Of a stretch of DNA of 64,000 nt, positions 53,622-63,028 are shown in pieces (the stretch's first letter is position 1; each line of letters opens with the position of its first letter). This DNA is from Pontibacter korlensis (lineage in GTDB: Bacteria > Bacteroidota > Bacteroidia > Cytophagales > Hymenobacteraceae). The stretch is from NCBI RefSeq assembly GCF_000973725.1, contig NZ_CP009621.1, forward strand, positions 2,330,501 through 2,394,500, given 5' to 3'. Below the pieces are notes generated by a model. It was not told where the DNA came from. It did not search any database and worked only from the letters and a program-made list of their open reading frames with translations. A program made the position numbers and the translations under genes.

Positions 53622-53891
53622 ATGGCAGAATTACATTCAGAAGCTGAAAATATAGAAAATACCTCCCAATGCATTTTAGAGGCTTTCAAACAGTATGAAG
53701 TGCGCGAAGGCAGTGTGCTACACTACCAGCAGCTCTACCCGTTCCTGCAGGAGCGTTATCCGCACTACAAGGACGTGCAAAAAGAAGCGGAGCATCATCT
53801 TACAAAAGAAGGTTATGTAAATCCTGCTCCGGATGGCCTTATGTTAACGCAGGTAGGCCACGACCATGTGTGGGGTGGCGAAGGCCGTTAA
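53622..53891 (+). CDS. small hypothetical protein
   Basis: An 89-residue soluble protein, acidic at the start and helical in the middle (QQLYPFLQERYPHYKDVQKE), ending DHVWGGEGR. It could be a small winged-helix domain, but no motif proves it. It has its own promoter-less upstream gap of 140 bases and a terminator at 53935-53983. No functional partner nearby. Confidence 0.7.
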   Translation: MAELHSEAENIENTSQCILEAFKQYEVREGSVLHYQQLYPFLQERYPHYKDVQKEAEHHLTKEGYVNPAPDGLMLTQVGHDHVWGGEGR

Positions 53892-53934
53892 ACCTAGAAA
53901 AGCTTTTGATAGGAGACAAACTCCTGCTAAAAGA

Positions 53935-53983
53935 ACAAGCCGCTGTTTCAGCATTGATTGCCGGAGCAGCGGCTTGTTTTTGC
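53935..53983 (+). terminator. intrinsic terminator
   Basis: Stem AACAAGCCGCTG/CAGCGGCTTGTT with a 21-base loop and TTTTT. Confidence 0.88.
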
Positions 53984-54111
53984 TACATATGATGCTACTA
54001 CTGCTGTAGCATAGTTGTGTGCTTGAAAAATAAGTGCAATTTCGGAGTATGTGCGTATACTATAGTATGAGCCTGAAAAACAGGTGTATTACAACTATAG
54101 CAATACCACAA

Positions 54112-54456
54112 ATGGATAAGTATGTCACATACAGTATAGGTTTAGTACTAAGCGGGGCAACAGCTTGTACTTCTCTTAGCGAGGGGCAGGAGAACCTGCC
54201 ACCACCATTACCGGCAAATGAGCGGGTGACCCTCAGAAGTGATCCAAACCAAAGCCTTCGCGAGAGAATGGATGGGCAGGCGAGCGAGATCAACAGGAAG
54301 CGTAACATTGAACAGTTAGACCTCAACAAACCAGCTATGACGCCGAATAACCTTCGTCCGCAGCTGTTGCCTTTTGCTCCGGTTGATTCTACAAGGCATA
54401 ATATTTATTGGCCTCTTGACCCGGTAGTACGGCCATTACCGGCTAACCAAGAATAA
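54112..54456 (+). CDS. hypothetical lipoprotein
   Basis: A 115-residue lipoprotein starting MDKYVTYSIGLVLSGATACTS with a lipobox GATAC (Cys19). The rest is Pro-, Arg- and Asn-rich and without clear domains (LPPPLPANERVTLRS). Alternative in-frame starts upstream at 54034 and 54067 exist but add non-signal residues. It ends at a bidirectional terminator. Confidence 0.6.
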   Translation: MDKYVTYSIGLVLSGATACTSLSEGQENLPPPLPANERVTLRSDPNQSLRERMDGQASEINRKRNIEQLDLNKPAMTPNNLRPQLLPFAPVDSTRHNIYWPLDPVVRPLPANQE

Positions 54457-54491
54457 AAAACGCCCTCAGATTTTTACTGAGGGCGTTTTTT
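54455..54491. terminator. bidirectional intrinsic terminator
   Basis: Perfect 15-base-pair stem AAAAAACGCCCTCAG with complement and a 7-base loop between convergent small genes; its right arm overlaps the stop of the minus-strand gene. Confidence 0.92.
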
Positions 54492-54726
54492 ATTGCTTCT
54501 TCTTTTCTTTCTTACCAACGTCTTCCGGTTGCTCGACTTCACCTAAGTGTAGTTCATCGGGTTCCAGGTCAACGTAAACTTCGTTTTCAGGTGGCGTATT
54601 TTCTGATTCTCGATCACGATCAGTACCTCGAGGGGATGGATTTTTACTTACATCCTCTGTACTGTCGCGCTTTCCAAGGTTATCGCCATCATGCTTGGTG
54701 GTTCTTAAATTATCTTTGTTCTTCAT
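54490..54726 (-). CDS. small charged hypothetical protein
   Basis: A 78-residue protein made mostly of Lys, Asp, Glu, Arg and Pro, ending EDVGKKEKKKQ. It is probably intrinsically disordered. Start ATG 54726 and a terminator that overlaps its stop support a real gene. No known family or function. Confidence 0.62.
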   Translation of the reverse strand: MKNKDNLRTTKHDGDNLGKRDSTEDVSKNPSPRGTDRDRESENTPPENEVYVDLEPDELHLGEVEQPEDVGKKEKKKQ

Positions 54727-54917
54727 AGGTAAGGATGATTTTATCTTCTGCTTACGATCACTGTTTTGGAGTTATAAACCTGTATTTGCCACTTACGGCT
54801 GCTTAATAAGGCTTTTCTGACTCCGGTTTGTAGCTTTCTACGCAAACATTGCGTGTGCAGCCGTATATACTTCTACGGGATTAACGGCACCTGGCGGTGC
54901 ATTCTGCAACGTATTTG

Positions 54918-54925
54918 TATATTTG
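54918..54925 (+). promoter_or_regulatory. -7 box TATATTTG ahead of metG
   Basis: Exact TAnnTTTG match 18 bases before ATG 54943, inside the open frame that starts at 54853; it argues for the shorter protein. Confidence 0.55.
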
Positions 54926-54942
54926 CTTTTTTAAGAGACAAG

Positions 54943-56982
54943 ATGACGAACAACCCCAAAAGATATACTGTAACGGCAGCTTTGCCGTATGCCAATGGCC
55001 CGGTGCACATTGGCCACCTGGCGGGTGTATACTTGCCTGCTGATGTGTATGTGCGTTACCTGCGCCTGCAAAACCGCGATGTGAAGTTTATCTGTGGTTC
55101 TGATGAGCATGGTGTGCCGATTACAATCCGCGCAAAGAAAGAAGGTATCACGCCTCAGCAGGCCGTAGATAAGTACCACGAGCTGATCAAGAAGTCCTTT
55201 GAGGACTTCAACATATCTTTCGATGTCTACGACCGCACCTCTTCTAAAATCCATGCCGAGACTGCAGGAGACTTCTTTAAGAAGCTTTACGAAGACGGTA
55301 AGTTTATTGAGCAGACCACGCAGCAATACTATGACGAGAAGGCCCAGCAGTTCCTGGCTGACCGTTACATTGTAGGTACCTGCCCTAAGTGTGGCAACGA
55401 AAATGCCTATGGCGACCAGTGCGAGAGCTGCGGTACTTCCCTGAATGCTACAGACTTAATCAACCCAAAAAGTACTTTGAGTGGTGCGGTGCCTGTAATG
55501 CGTGAAACCAAGCATTGGTACCTGCCCCTGAACGAGTATGAGGCATGGTTGCGCGAGTGGATTGTTGAAGGCCACAAAGGTGACTGGAAGCCGAACGTGT
55601 ACGGTCAGTGCAAAAGCTGGATAGACCAGGGACTGCAGCCACGTGCCGTTACCCGTGACCTGGATTGGGGCGTGCCGGTGCCAGTGGAAGGAGCAGAAGG
55701 CAAAGTGCTTTATGTGTGGTTTGATGCGCCAATAGGCTATATATCCGCTACGAAAGCCCTGACAGATGATTGGGAGAAATACTGGAAAGACGAGGAGTCG
55801 AAGCTGGTGCACTTTATCGGAAAAGATAACATCGTGTTTCATTGCATCATTTTCCCGAGCATGCTGAAGGCGCACGGAGATTACATCCTGCCAGACAACG
55901 TACCTGCCAACGAGTTCCTGAACCTGGAGGGCGATAAAATCTCTACTTCCCGCAACTGGGCTGTGTGGCTGCACGAGTACCTGGAGGAGTTTCCGGGCAA
56001 GGGCGATGTGCTGCGTTATGCACTGGCTTCTAATATGCCGGAGACAAAAGACAACGACTTTACCTGGAAAGATTACCAGGCCCGCAATAACAATGAGCTG
56101 CTGGCTATACTTGGTAACTTCATCAACCGTGCTGTGGTTCTCACCCAGAAGTACTACGAAGGAGCTGTGCCTGAGCGAGGTGAGCTCACAGATTACGATA
56201 GGGAGGTGCTAGGCGTACTGGAGGGCATGCCACTGGTGATTGCAACCTATATCGAGCGCTACCGCTTCCGCGATGCACTTGGCGAACTGATGAACCTGGC
56301 CCGCCTTGGTAACAAATACCTGGCTGACACTGAACCTTGGAAGCTGATCAAGACGGATGCTGAACGCGTGAAAACCATTATGAACATTGCGTTGCAGATT
56401 TCTGGCAGCCTTAGCATCCTGATGGAGCCGTTCCTGCCAGAGTCTGCTGGTAAGCTGCGCAGTATGCTTAGCCTGAATCCTGGTATGTGGGCAGATGCCG
56501 GTTCTGCAGATCTTGTGCCAGCCGGTCACATCATCGGCAAGCCAGAGCTGTTATTTGAAAGAGTAGAAGATGCCGCTGTAGATGCGCAGGTACAAAAGCT
56601 GCTGGACACGAAAAAAGCCAACGAAGTAGCCAATGCCACGGTAGAAACAGCCAAGGAGAACATCACTTTTGATGATTTCACGAAGATGGACATTCGTATT
56701 GGTACCATCCTAGAGGCTGAGAAAGTAGCCAAAACTAAAAAGCTCCTAAAGCTTAAAGTTGATACTGGCATTGACCAGCGCACAGTGGTAAGTGGTATTG
56801 CTGAGTTCTTTAAGCCAGAGGAGATTGTAGGGCAACAGGTAAGTATACTTGTGAACCTGGCTCCGCGCGAGATTAAGGGCATCACCAGCCAGGGTATGAT
56901 CCTGATGGCTGAGAACCCTGATGGTTCACTGGCCTTTGTGCAGCCAAGTAAGCAGATCAAAAATGGTGGCGAAGTGAGGTAA
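54943..56982 (+). CDS. metG: methionine--tRNA ligase
   Basis: A 679-residue class I synthetase charging tRNA-Met. HIGH is at 22-25 and the KMSKS-type motif is KISTS at 332-336. Zinc ligands Cys147, Cys150, Cys160 and Cys163 form the single knuckle. A C-terminal tRNA-binding OB fold (about 575-679, [18 protein letters not shown]) is fused, as in E. coli. ATG 54943 is preferred over the frame from 54853 because of the promoter box and the typical [19 protein letters not shown] start. Confidence 0.98.
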   Translation: MTNNPKRYTVTAALPYANGPVHIGHLAGVYLPADVYVRYLRLQNRDVKFICGSDEHGVPITIRAKKEGITPQQAVDKYHELIKKSFEDFNISFDVYDRTSSKIHAETAGDFFKKLYEDGKFIEQTTQQYYDEKAQQFLADRYIVGTCPKCGNENAYGDQCESCGTSLNATDLINPKSTLSGAVPVMRETKHWYLPLNEYEAWLREWIVEGHKGDWKPNVYGQCKSWIDQGLQPRAVTRDLDWGVPVPVEGAEGKVLYVWFDAPIGYISATKALTDDWEKYWKDEESKLVHFIGKDNIVFHCIIFPSMLKAHGDYILPDNVPANEFLNLEGDKISTSRNWAVWLHEYLEEFPGKGDVLRYALASNMPETKDNDFTWKDYQARNNNELLAILGNFINRAVVLTQKYYEGAVPERGELTDYDREVLGVLEGMPLVIATYIERYRFRDALGELMNLARLGNKYLADTEPWKLIKTDAERVKTIMNIALQISGSLSILMEPFLPESAGKLRSMLSLNPGMWADAGSADLVPAGHIIGKPELLFERVEDAAVDAQVQKLLDTKKANEVANATVETAKENITFDDFTKMDIRIGTILEAEKVAKTKKLLKLKVDTGIDQRTVVSGIAEFFKPEEIVGQQVSILVNLAPREIKGITSQGMILMAENPDGSLAFVQPSKQIKNGGEVR

Positions 56983-57008
56983 AGCCTCTTTCCACTTGCA
57001 TAGAATAG

Positions 57009-57046
57009 AAAAGAGCGGCTGCCTTGCCAAAGATAGCCGCTCTTTT
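57009..57046 (+). terminator. intrinsic terminator of metG
   Basis: Stem AAAAGAGCGGCT/AGCCGCTCTTTT around a 14-base loop. Confidence 0.88.
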
Positions 57047-57158
57047 ACTTTTAGCTTTATCTGATGTGGATATTACCATTGATAATGCCTCTTTCGAGGA
57101 TAGAGCCGGGCTTTGAGGCACCTCTTCAGAACTTTCTGCAGGGAATATTCTCTAAGCG

Positions 57159-58424
57159 TTACTGGGCCACTGCCATCGTCTCGGCTCCAGGAGTAGGTAG
57201 GTTCCGTTTTCTTACTCGTTCTTTTTCGATGTGCTGTACTACAAAGTATAAACCAACGGCTGTTACCACAGATAAAGCTCCTGTACACCACCACAAAGTG
57301 GCAAAGCCGTAAGTTGCGGCAAGTGTAGTGCCAAGGTACGGAGCCACCACGTGGGCAGCAGCATAGGATATAGTATAAAGGCCCATATAAGAACCCCTAT
57401 TGGCTAAGCCGGAGCGCTCCACTGTTATGGTTGCCATAAAGGGCATAGCCAAAATCTCAGCCACGCTCAGCAACAGCATTGCCACTACAAGTATAGCCAA
57501 GTGCTGTGTCAGGTTAAGCAGTACAAAAGACAGGCCCAGCACCAGTACGCCCCCTGCAATCAGCCACGACTTGCGTACGCGATCTCCTATCAGGTAAACA
57601 AGAATCATTTCCAACAAGAACACAATGAGCCCGTTTAGCCCCAGCAGCAGACCGATCTTATTTTCTGATAAAGTATAAACCTGCCTGTAGTAGAGGGGTA
57701 GCGTAGAGAGTAGCTGAAAGAATATGGTGGCAAAGCAGCAGCAAAGTATGGCAAAGAGCACAAAATAGCCATCGCTGTAAGGTGAGCGAGCATTGGCTTT
57801 TGGCTCTATGGCATTAACTGTTTGCTGCGGCGGCTGCCCTTGCAGGTTCCGGAAGTAAAAGAAGAAGAACAGGCCCGCCAAAATACAGGTAAGTCCATCA
57901 GCTATAAACAACCAGCGGTACGAAATGGCTGCTAGCAAACCACCCAATGCAGGGCCAATGGAAAACCCCAGGTTGATGGCCATACGGTTCAGGGAGAAAG
58001 CCCTTGTCACGTTTTCGGGGCGAGCATAGGAGGCAATAGAGGAGGAGTTGGCAGGCCGCAAGGTATCGTTAACCAGGCTTAGTATAAATACGCCGGCCAT
58101 CAATGCCTCGAACTGGCGTAGGCTTAGCAGCACAAAGTATAAACTGCCACCTACTGTCAGGCTTAGGAACTGCACTTTAAAGTGGCCTACTTTATCTGTC
58201 AGCCACCCGCCCAAAAAGGAACCGCACACTGAGCCCAAGCCATACATGCTGAGTACTATGCCCGCTTCTTTTAAGCTATAATCAAGCACCTCTGTCAGGT
58301 ATACACTCAGGAAAGGCGTAACCATAGCACCGCTGCGGTTTATGAGCATAACCAGAGACATCATCCAGGCAGGGCGGGAGAGGCCTCCAAAAGCGTTGCG
58401 GTAGAGCAGAACTATCTTTTTCAT
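57159..58424 (-). CDS. MFS transporter
   Basis: A 421-residue inner-membrane protein with 12 predicted helices of the major facilitator superfamily, multidrug-like subgroup. The loop between helices two and three reads GGWLTDKVGHF, the MFS signature G-x-L-x-D-x-x-G-[RKH]. A long central loop divides the two halves near residue 200. ATG 58424 (MKKIVLLYRNAFGG) is used; the open frame to 58514 overlaps a terminator. A TACATTTG -7 box lies at 58453-58460 on the minus strand. Substrate unknown. Confidence 0.92.
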   Translation of the reverse strand: MKKIVLLYRNAFGGLSRPAWMMSLVMLINRSGAMVTPFLSVYLTEVLDYSLKEAGIVLSMYGLGSVCGSFLGGWLTDKVGHFKVQFLSLTVGGSLYFVLLSLRQFEALMAGVFILSLVNDTLRPANSSSIASYARPENVTRAFSLNRMAINLGFSIGPALGGLLAAISYRWLFIADGLTCILAGLFFFFYFRNLQGQPPQQTVNAIEPKANARSPYSDGYFVLFAILCCCFATIFFQLLSTLPLYYRQVYTLSENKIGLLLGLNGLIVFLLEMILVYLIGDRVRKSWLIAGGVLVLGLSFVLLNLTQHLAILVVAMLLLSVAEILAMPFMATITVERSGLANRGSYMGLYTISYAAAHVVAPYLGTTLAATYGFATLWWCTGALSVVTAVGLYFVVQHIEKERVRKRNLPTPGAETMAVAQ

Positions 58425-58503
58425 AGCGGTTGGCAATGGCGTAGCATAAGGGCAAATGTATGGTTTCGGCAGGATATTTCTACAGCTGCTTACAGGAAAG
58501 TAA

Positions 58504-58536
58504 AAGCCCCTCACAAATATGGTCTGGGAGGGGCTT
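58504..58536 (-). terminator. terminator left behind by pth after IS insertion
   Basis: Stem AAGCCCCTC/GAGGGGCTT with a T run on the minus strand. It lies between the divergent MFS gene and transposase, where neither needs it, but it faces the pth gene whose stop is 977 bases away across the IS element. Confidence 0.65.
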
Positions 58537-58572
58537 CAGGAAAGTTAAGCAGGAGTTTCTGCCTTGTTACTT

Positions 58573-59515
58573 AACTCAAGTTGCGTGATAGTGCACGCGG
58601 TGTAAAACAAAAAAATCTGTTCTGCCAGTGGCTAGAGTACGTTTTAAAGTTTGCAAAGACTCTTAAACCGTAACAGCCATGACAGAACAGACCATTACAA
58701 TTTACTGCTTTATCGATGATTTCTTCCATGCTGTTGGCAGAAAAGATGACGCTCATTGCAAAATAAATGATGCCGAGCTGCTCACCACGGCTCTCTTAGC
58801 CGCCCGCTACTTCCACGGCAACCTGTGCTCGGCCTACTCATACATGCAAGCCCATCACGGGGTGAGGCTCATCGACAAATCCGGCTTTACCCGCCGCCTG
58901 CACAGCCTGCAGCCCAGTTGCTGGCTCTGTTTGCTGCCTTGGGCCAGAGCATCAAGGAGCTCAACACTTCCTCAGCTTACCTGATCGACTCTTTCCCGGT
59001 GGCCGTGTGCGACAACATCCGCATCCCTTTCTGCCACCTGCTTCAGGGAAAGGCCTATCGGGGCAAGTGCCAGAGCAAGCGGCGCTACTTCTACGGCTTC
59101 CGCGTTCAGGTCATCACCACCTCGGACGGAGTGCCGGTGCAGTTCTACATCCTGAGCCGGCTCTTTTGTCGACATCACTGCCTTCAAGGCCATGGAAGTA
59201 GCCCTGCCCCAGGACAGCCAGCTTTACGCCGACGCCGCCTACACCTGCTATGAGGTGGAGGACCTGCTCAGAGAATGCGAGCAGGTGGAGCTTCGCTGCT
59301 GCCGCAAGGCTAACAGCAAGCGAAAGGATGAACCCTGCATGGCCTTTCTCAAGGGCTACTACCGCAAGCGCATCGAAACCACCTTCTCCGGCATTACCGG
59401 CTTCTTCCCCAAGAAGATCCATGCCGTCACAGCCGAAGGTTTCATCCTCAAACTCATTCTCTTTATCTTCGCCTATACCCTAGCGCAAGTCATCGACTAG
59501 CTCGCAACTTGGGTT
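58573..59515 (+). mobile_element. IS982-family insertion sequence, degenerate
   Basis: A 943-base element with terminal inverted repeats: AACTCAAGTTGCGTGATAGT on the left (58573-58592) and the complement of AACCCAAGTTGCGAGCTAGT on the right (59496-59515), 17 of 20 matching. The hexamer TTACTT flanks it at 58567-58572 and 59514-59519, a likely target duplication though the exact ends are ambiguous by a few bases. The transposase inside has the IS982-type YCFIDDFF start. Confidence 0.78.
58679..59500 (+). pseudogene. IS982-family transposase, two frameshifts
   Basis: The reading frame begins MTEQTITIYCFIDDFF, shifts near 58905, and shifts back near 59158, so three open pieces (58679-58984, 58825-59253, 59192-59500) together give the full transposase of about 274 residues. 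The DDE catalytic residues survive in the pieces: Asp in YLIDSFPV, Asp in YADAAYT and Glu in RKRIETTFSG. Each piece alone is not functional, so the element is probably immobile unless helped in trans. Sequencing error cannot be excluded. Confidence 0.8.
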
Positions 59516-60170
59516 ACTTGGTATTGTACTGGTTCATGGTGCGCTCCAGGCCAACAGTGCCAAACGCTATAACAGAATCAGCGGACTTTTCAATCAAGGT
59601 TTGCAGCTCCGGCTGTTCCTCTTCGCTGAACTTGCTGAGCACATAATCCACCTGCTTGCCCTTGTTATAATTGTCGCCAACGCCAAAGCGCAAGCGCGGA
59701 TAGTTATTATGCCCTAATGTTTGCTCGATGTGCTTCAGGCCGTTGTGCCCGCCCGGGCTGCCTTTGGCACGAATGCGTAGTTTGCCAAAAGGGATGGCAA
59801 TATCATCGGTAATCACCATCATCTGCTCTGGTGGCAATTTTAGGCTGTTGAGGTAGTGGCCAACTGCCTTACCGCTTAAGTTCATGTAGGTAGTTGGCTT
59901 TACCAGTACAAAAGTACGGCCCTTGGACTTGATCTCAGTAACAAAGGCATGGCGGCCTGTGTCAAACTTGCTGTCAAACTTGTTTGCCAGGTAGTCCAGC
60001 ACCATAAAGCCAATGTTATGGCGTGTTTCAGCATACTCAGGACCAATATTTCCCAGGCCCACGATCAGGTATTTCATACTTGTATCTTCGGTTGTGGCTG
60101 TTGCTGTTGCTGTTGCATCAGCAGACAAGCCTAACCACTTTTTTATACTTTGAATAGGTGAATGGCTCAA
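59514..60170 (-). CDS. pth: peptidyl-tRNA hydrolase
   Basis: Recycles peptidyl-tRNA released during stalled translation. The core starts MKYLIVGLGNIGPEYAETRH, with the catalytic His at position 20 and Asn at 10 of that core, then IPFGKLRIRAKGSPGGHNGLKHI. A TTG start at 60170 adds 31 residues ending in an Ala-Thr repeat (three GCTGTT units in the DNA at 60097-60114); the alternative is ATG 60077, which is the usual length. The stop codon lies exactly at the edge of the IS982-family element. The order prs, rplY, pth is a conserved cluster. Confidence 0.93.
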   Translation of the reverse strand: MSHSPIQSIKKWLGLSADATATATATTEDTSMKYLIVGLGNIGPEYAETRHNIGFMVLDYLANKFDSKFDTGRHAFVTEIKSKGRTFVLVKPTTYMNLSGKAVGHYLNSLKLPPEQMMVITDDIAIPFGKLRIRAKGSPGGHNGLKHIEQTLGHNNYPRLRFGVGDNYNKGKQVDYVLSKFSEEEQPELQTLIEKSADSVIAFGTVGLERTMNQYNTK

Positions 60171-60251
60171 TTGCTAGATGGTTTTAACTGTTACTGCCGT
60201 GGAAATGGTTCGGCTAAGCAGCAAGATAACCATTTAACTATCCAGCCAAAA

Positions 60252-60280
60252 CAAAAAATCCTGCCCCGCACGGAGCAGGA
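60252..60280 (-). terminator. intrinsic terminator of rplY
   Basis: Minus-strand stem TCCTGC...GCAGGA with a T6 run (A run at 60252-60258 on the plus strand). Confidence 0.72.
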
Positions 60281-60318
60281 CAGGACTTTGAGAATATTCT
60301 GAGCTGTGGCTCAAAAAA

Positions 60319-60903
60319 TTACTTTTTGCCACGAGCTTCTTCAGCCTGTGCACTCTTAAGGGCACGCGGAATGGTTACTGTAGCGATTGGAGCGCTTGGG
60401 TTTGTCAGGATTTCGTAGTTATCCGGCTGGATTTTAGAAACTTTGATAGACTTACCAAGTTCCAGATCAGAGATGTTTACCTCTACGAAGTCCGGCAGGT
60501 TAGCAGGAAGCGCTTTGATTTTGATGCTACGCAGTTTAGTTACCAGCTTACCACCGGCCATTACACCAGGAGAGTTGCCAACAAACTTAACCGGAACATC
60601 AATCTTAACTTGCTTATCGTCCTGCAGCTCCAGGAAGTCAACGTGCAGCAGCATTTCGTTTACGGGGTGGAACTGAGAATCCTGAAGGATAGCACGGTAG
60701 TGAGTACCTTCAATGTTCAGGTCTACCTCGTGTACCTCTGGCGTGTAGATCAGGTCACGGAACAGGATAGCTGGAGCATAGAAATGAACCTGCTCCTGGC
60801 CACCGTAAAGTACGCCTGGTACAAAAGACTCATTACGCAGTTCTTTCGACTGCTGCTTGCCGAGATTTGCTCTTTTAAACCCTATAATCTCTAACGTTTT
60901 CAT
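60319..60903 (-). CDS. rplY: 50S ribosomal protein L25/Ctc
   Basis: A 194-residue long-form L25 (CTC type) with the N-terminal 5S-rRNA-binding domain (about 1-90, IIGFKRANLGKQQSKELRNE) and the C-terminal TL5-type domain (about 95-185, LPANLPDFVEVNISDLELG). Binds 5S rRNA in the large subunit. Ends in a basic tail EARGKK. A TACTTTTG -7 box is at 60932-60939 on the minus strand. Part of the conserved prs-rplY-pth run. Confidence 0.97.
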   Translation of the reverse strand: MKTLEIIGFKRANLGKQQSKELRNESFVPGVLYGGQEQVHFYAPAILFRDLIYTPEVHEVDLNIEGTHYRAILQDSQFHPVNEMLLHVDFLELQDDKQVKIDVPVKFVGNSPGVMAGGKLVTKLRSIKIKALPANLPDFVEVNISDLELGKSIKVSKIQPDNYEILTNPSAPIATVTIPRALKSAQAEEARGKK

Positions 60904-60947
60904 AAAAATGTTTTGTTAAAATATATTGCTACAAAAGTATAGCCTAA

Positions 60948-61877
60948 TTAAATAAATAGTGAGCTGATCGACTCGTGTGTTACCACGTTGTTGATTGCTC
61001 TGGCGAACAGGTCTGCAAAAGACAGTACCTTGATCTTAGAACTCTCCTGCTTCAGCGGAATAGTGTCTGATACAACAAGCTCCTCCAGTACTGAGCTCTG
61101 GATGCGGTCATAGGCAGGGCCTGACAGCACCGGGTGCGTTGCAATGGCACGAACTGTTTTCGCTCCTTTATCTTTAAGCAGCTCGGCTGCTTTGGTAATA
61201 GTACCGGCTGTGTCAACCATGTCGTCTACCAGTACTACATCCATTCCTTCTACATCACCGATCACCTGCATAGAGGCAATCTCGTTAGCACGCTTACGGT
61301 GTTTGTCGCAAACAACCATTTCGGCGCCAAAGTTCTTTGCAAAGGCTCTTGTTCTTACCACACCACCTACGTCAGGCGATGCAAAGATAAGGTCTTCGCC
61401 CAGGTTTAGGCTGCGCAGGTAAGGCACAAAGATGGCAGAACCATCCAGGTGATCCACAGGAATGTCGAAGAAGCCCTGGATCTGGCCAGCGTGCAGGTCG
61501 CAAGTCATGAGGCGATCTGCACCTACCGACTGTATAGCATTAGCTACTACTTTAGAGCCTATTGCAACACGCGGCTTATCTTTTCTATCCTGGCGGGCGT
61601 AGCCATAGTATGGCATCACCACGATTACCTTGTGAGCTGAGGCTCGCTTGGCGGCATCCACCAGCAGCATTAGCTCCATCAGGTTATCAGCTGGCGGAAA
61701 CGTAGAAAGTACGATGAACACCTCTGCGCCACGAACTGACTCGTTGTAATGTACACCTATCTCGCCATCGCTAAAGCGGGAGATAGTAAGGTCGCCGAGC
61801 TTGGTGCCATAGGCAGCGGCTATTTTCTCAGCCAGGTAACGGGATTCTGAACCAGAGAAGATTTTAACTTGTGGCAT
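60948..61877 (-). CDS. prs: ribose-phosphate pyrophosphokinase
   Basis: A 309-residue enzyme making PRPP from ribose-5-phosphate and ATP, feeding nucleotide, His and Trp synthesis. Signatures: FSGSESRYLAEKIA, the ATP loop ARQDRKDKPR, MTCDLHAGQIQGFFDIPVDHL and the PRPP motif VLVDDMVDTAGTI. Normal length, class I enzyme. A minus-strand TTG-N23-TAGCTTTG promoter lies at 61930-61963. Confidence 0.97.
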   Translation of the reverse strand: MPQVKIFSGSESRYLAEKIAAAYGTKLGDLTISRFSDGEIGVHYNESVRGAEVFIVLSTFPPADNLMELMLLVDAAKRASAHKVIVVMPYYGYARQDRKDKPRVAIGSKVVANAIQSVGADRLMTCDLHAGQIQGFFDIPVDHLDGSAIFVPYLRSLNLGEDLIFASPDVGGVVRTRAFAKNFGAEMVVCDKHRKRANEIASMQVIGDVEGMDVVLVDDMVDTAGTITKAAELLKDKGAKTVRAIATHPVLSGPAYDRIQSSVLEELVVSDTIPLKQESSKIKVLSFADLFARAINNVVTHESISSLFI

Positions 61878-61929
61878 AACGGTGCTAAAAACTAAATAAC
61901 GGTTGTTTGGGTTTAGTTGATTATGCCCG

Positions 61930-61963
61930 CAAAGCTACCAAAATTCCTGATGGCAGACATCAA
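61930..61963 (-). promoter_or_regulatory. probable promoter of prs
   Basis: Minus-strand TTG (61961-61963), 23-base spacer, TAGCTTTG (61930-61937). The spacer is at the long end of the accepted range. Confidence 0.45.
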
Positions 61964-62007
61964 ATATTTCTGATTTTTAAATACTTACACCTGCTGTATA
62001 AGCAAAA

Positions 62008-62041
62008 AAAAGAACAACACCCTTGTGAGTGTTGTTCTTTT
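62008..62041 (-). terminator. intrinsic terminator of tRNA-Gln
   Basis: Stem AAAAGAACAACAC/GTGTTGTTCTTTT with an 8-base loop and a T run on the minus strand, directly downstream of the tRNA. Confidence 0.9.
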
Positions 62042-62045
62042 AAAG

Positions 62046-62118
62046 TTGTCCGACCAGGGCTCGAACCTGGACTCTTCTGAACCAAAATCAGACGTGTTGC
62101 CAGTTACACCATCGGACA
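62046..62118 (-). tRNA. tRNA-Gln (anticodon TTG)
   Basis: 73 bases on the minus strand. The acceptor stem TGTCCGA pairs with TCGGACA and the discriminator is A. The anticodon arm TCTGA/TCAGA closes a seven-base loop TTTTGGT with anticodon TTG. The T arm CCAGG-TTCGAGC-CCTGG is perfect. CCA is not encoded. Confidence 0.95.
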
Positions 62119-62167
62119 ATCTCCCTACTTGACTCTAGAATTGTTGTTCTGTTATCGTTTGGTGATG

Positions 62168-62197
62168 CAAAGATAGAGAGACGATTTTAAACTGCAA
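62168..62197 (-). promoter_or_regulatory. promoter of tRNA-Gln
   Basis: Minus-strand TTG (62195-62197, part of TTTG), 19-base spacer, TATCTTTG (62168-62175). It implies a short leader of about 40 bases. Beyond it, 62200-62790 is AT-rich and shows nothing I recognise. Confidence 0.65.
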
Positions 62198-62791
62198 ACA
62201 ATTGGCTCAAAAAAAATCGATTTTTTTTCGTCTAAAATCTGCTTCAGGGCATCATTGTCGTACTTTTTGCCCTAGAAATGCTCCTCAAAAGAATGGCGAT
62301 TATGGGGTTTAAAATGGCTTAATTTAATGAAAATCATAGTTTTATTTTAAAGAGATTTTTCAGAATAAAGCCAGCTTCGCGGGAGCTACAGGTACTGCTG
62401 ATGCGGCTCTGAATTCCGCAAAAAAAATATGCCTTCCCTTAAAATCTTACTTGTCTTGCTGTCGAAGTTCCTCTTTTTGGTATGACAGGTACCGGTGGTT
62501 GTTTGCCGTCCGCCTAGCTATACTTATACAATAGGTGTATGGTCAATCCTGTCTCTTGATACTTAGTTGCAGTTACTACGCATAATTAATAAAAGAGTGA
62601 AGCAGGAGAAAGCATGAATGGGATTTTGGTAGAAAGTAAACCAGGAGCTGGTGCAGCAGGTGGAGTATTGTACTAAAATGGACCTGACTTGTACCAAGTA
62701 TAGCTGTAATAAATATCTGCTTTTTTCTGTGTATAAACTGACACCCCTACGTGTTTTATGCGTAAAGAAGTCGGCAATAGCTTAACTTACT

Positions 62792-63028
62792 ATGCTTCAG
62801 CTTATGACTACTGTTAACCCTGACCTTATTACAACTACGTGCGGACGTGAACTGGACCTGAGTACAACCGAGTTGGTGATAGAACGCTCCAACAGTTTGT
62901 TTAGCTATAATATACATAAGCTGAAAACAGGCGAGTATATCATTGCAGAGAAGTTCTACGCCAACCCTTTCAATAACCGCTATATCCTGCTCAACGATGA
63001 GCAGATAGAACTACTGAAACAGTTATAG
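62792..63028 (+). CDS. small hypothetical protein
   Basis: A 78-residue soluble protein (MLQLMTTVNPDLITTTCGRE, ending DEQIELLKQL). It has no signal peptide or known motif. The surroundings are gene-poor: 670 bases of AT-rich DNA before it and 376 after it, with no terminator. Codon use looks normal, but it could be a chance frame. Confidence 0.45.
   Translation: MLQLMTTVNPDLITTTCGRELDLSTTELVIERSNSLFSYNIHKLKTGEYIIAEKFYANPFNNRYILLNDEQIELLKQL

Noticed and set aside
54853-54942. N-terminal extension of metG
   Set aside because: Not part of the synthetase fold, and a good -7 promoter box falls inside it.
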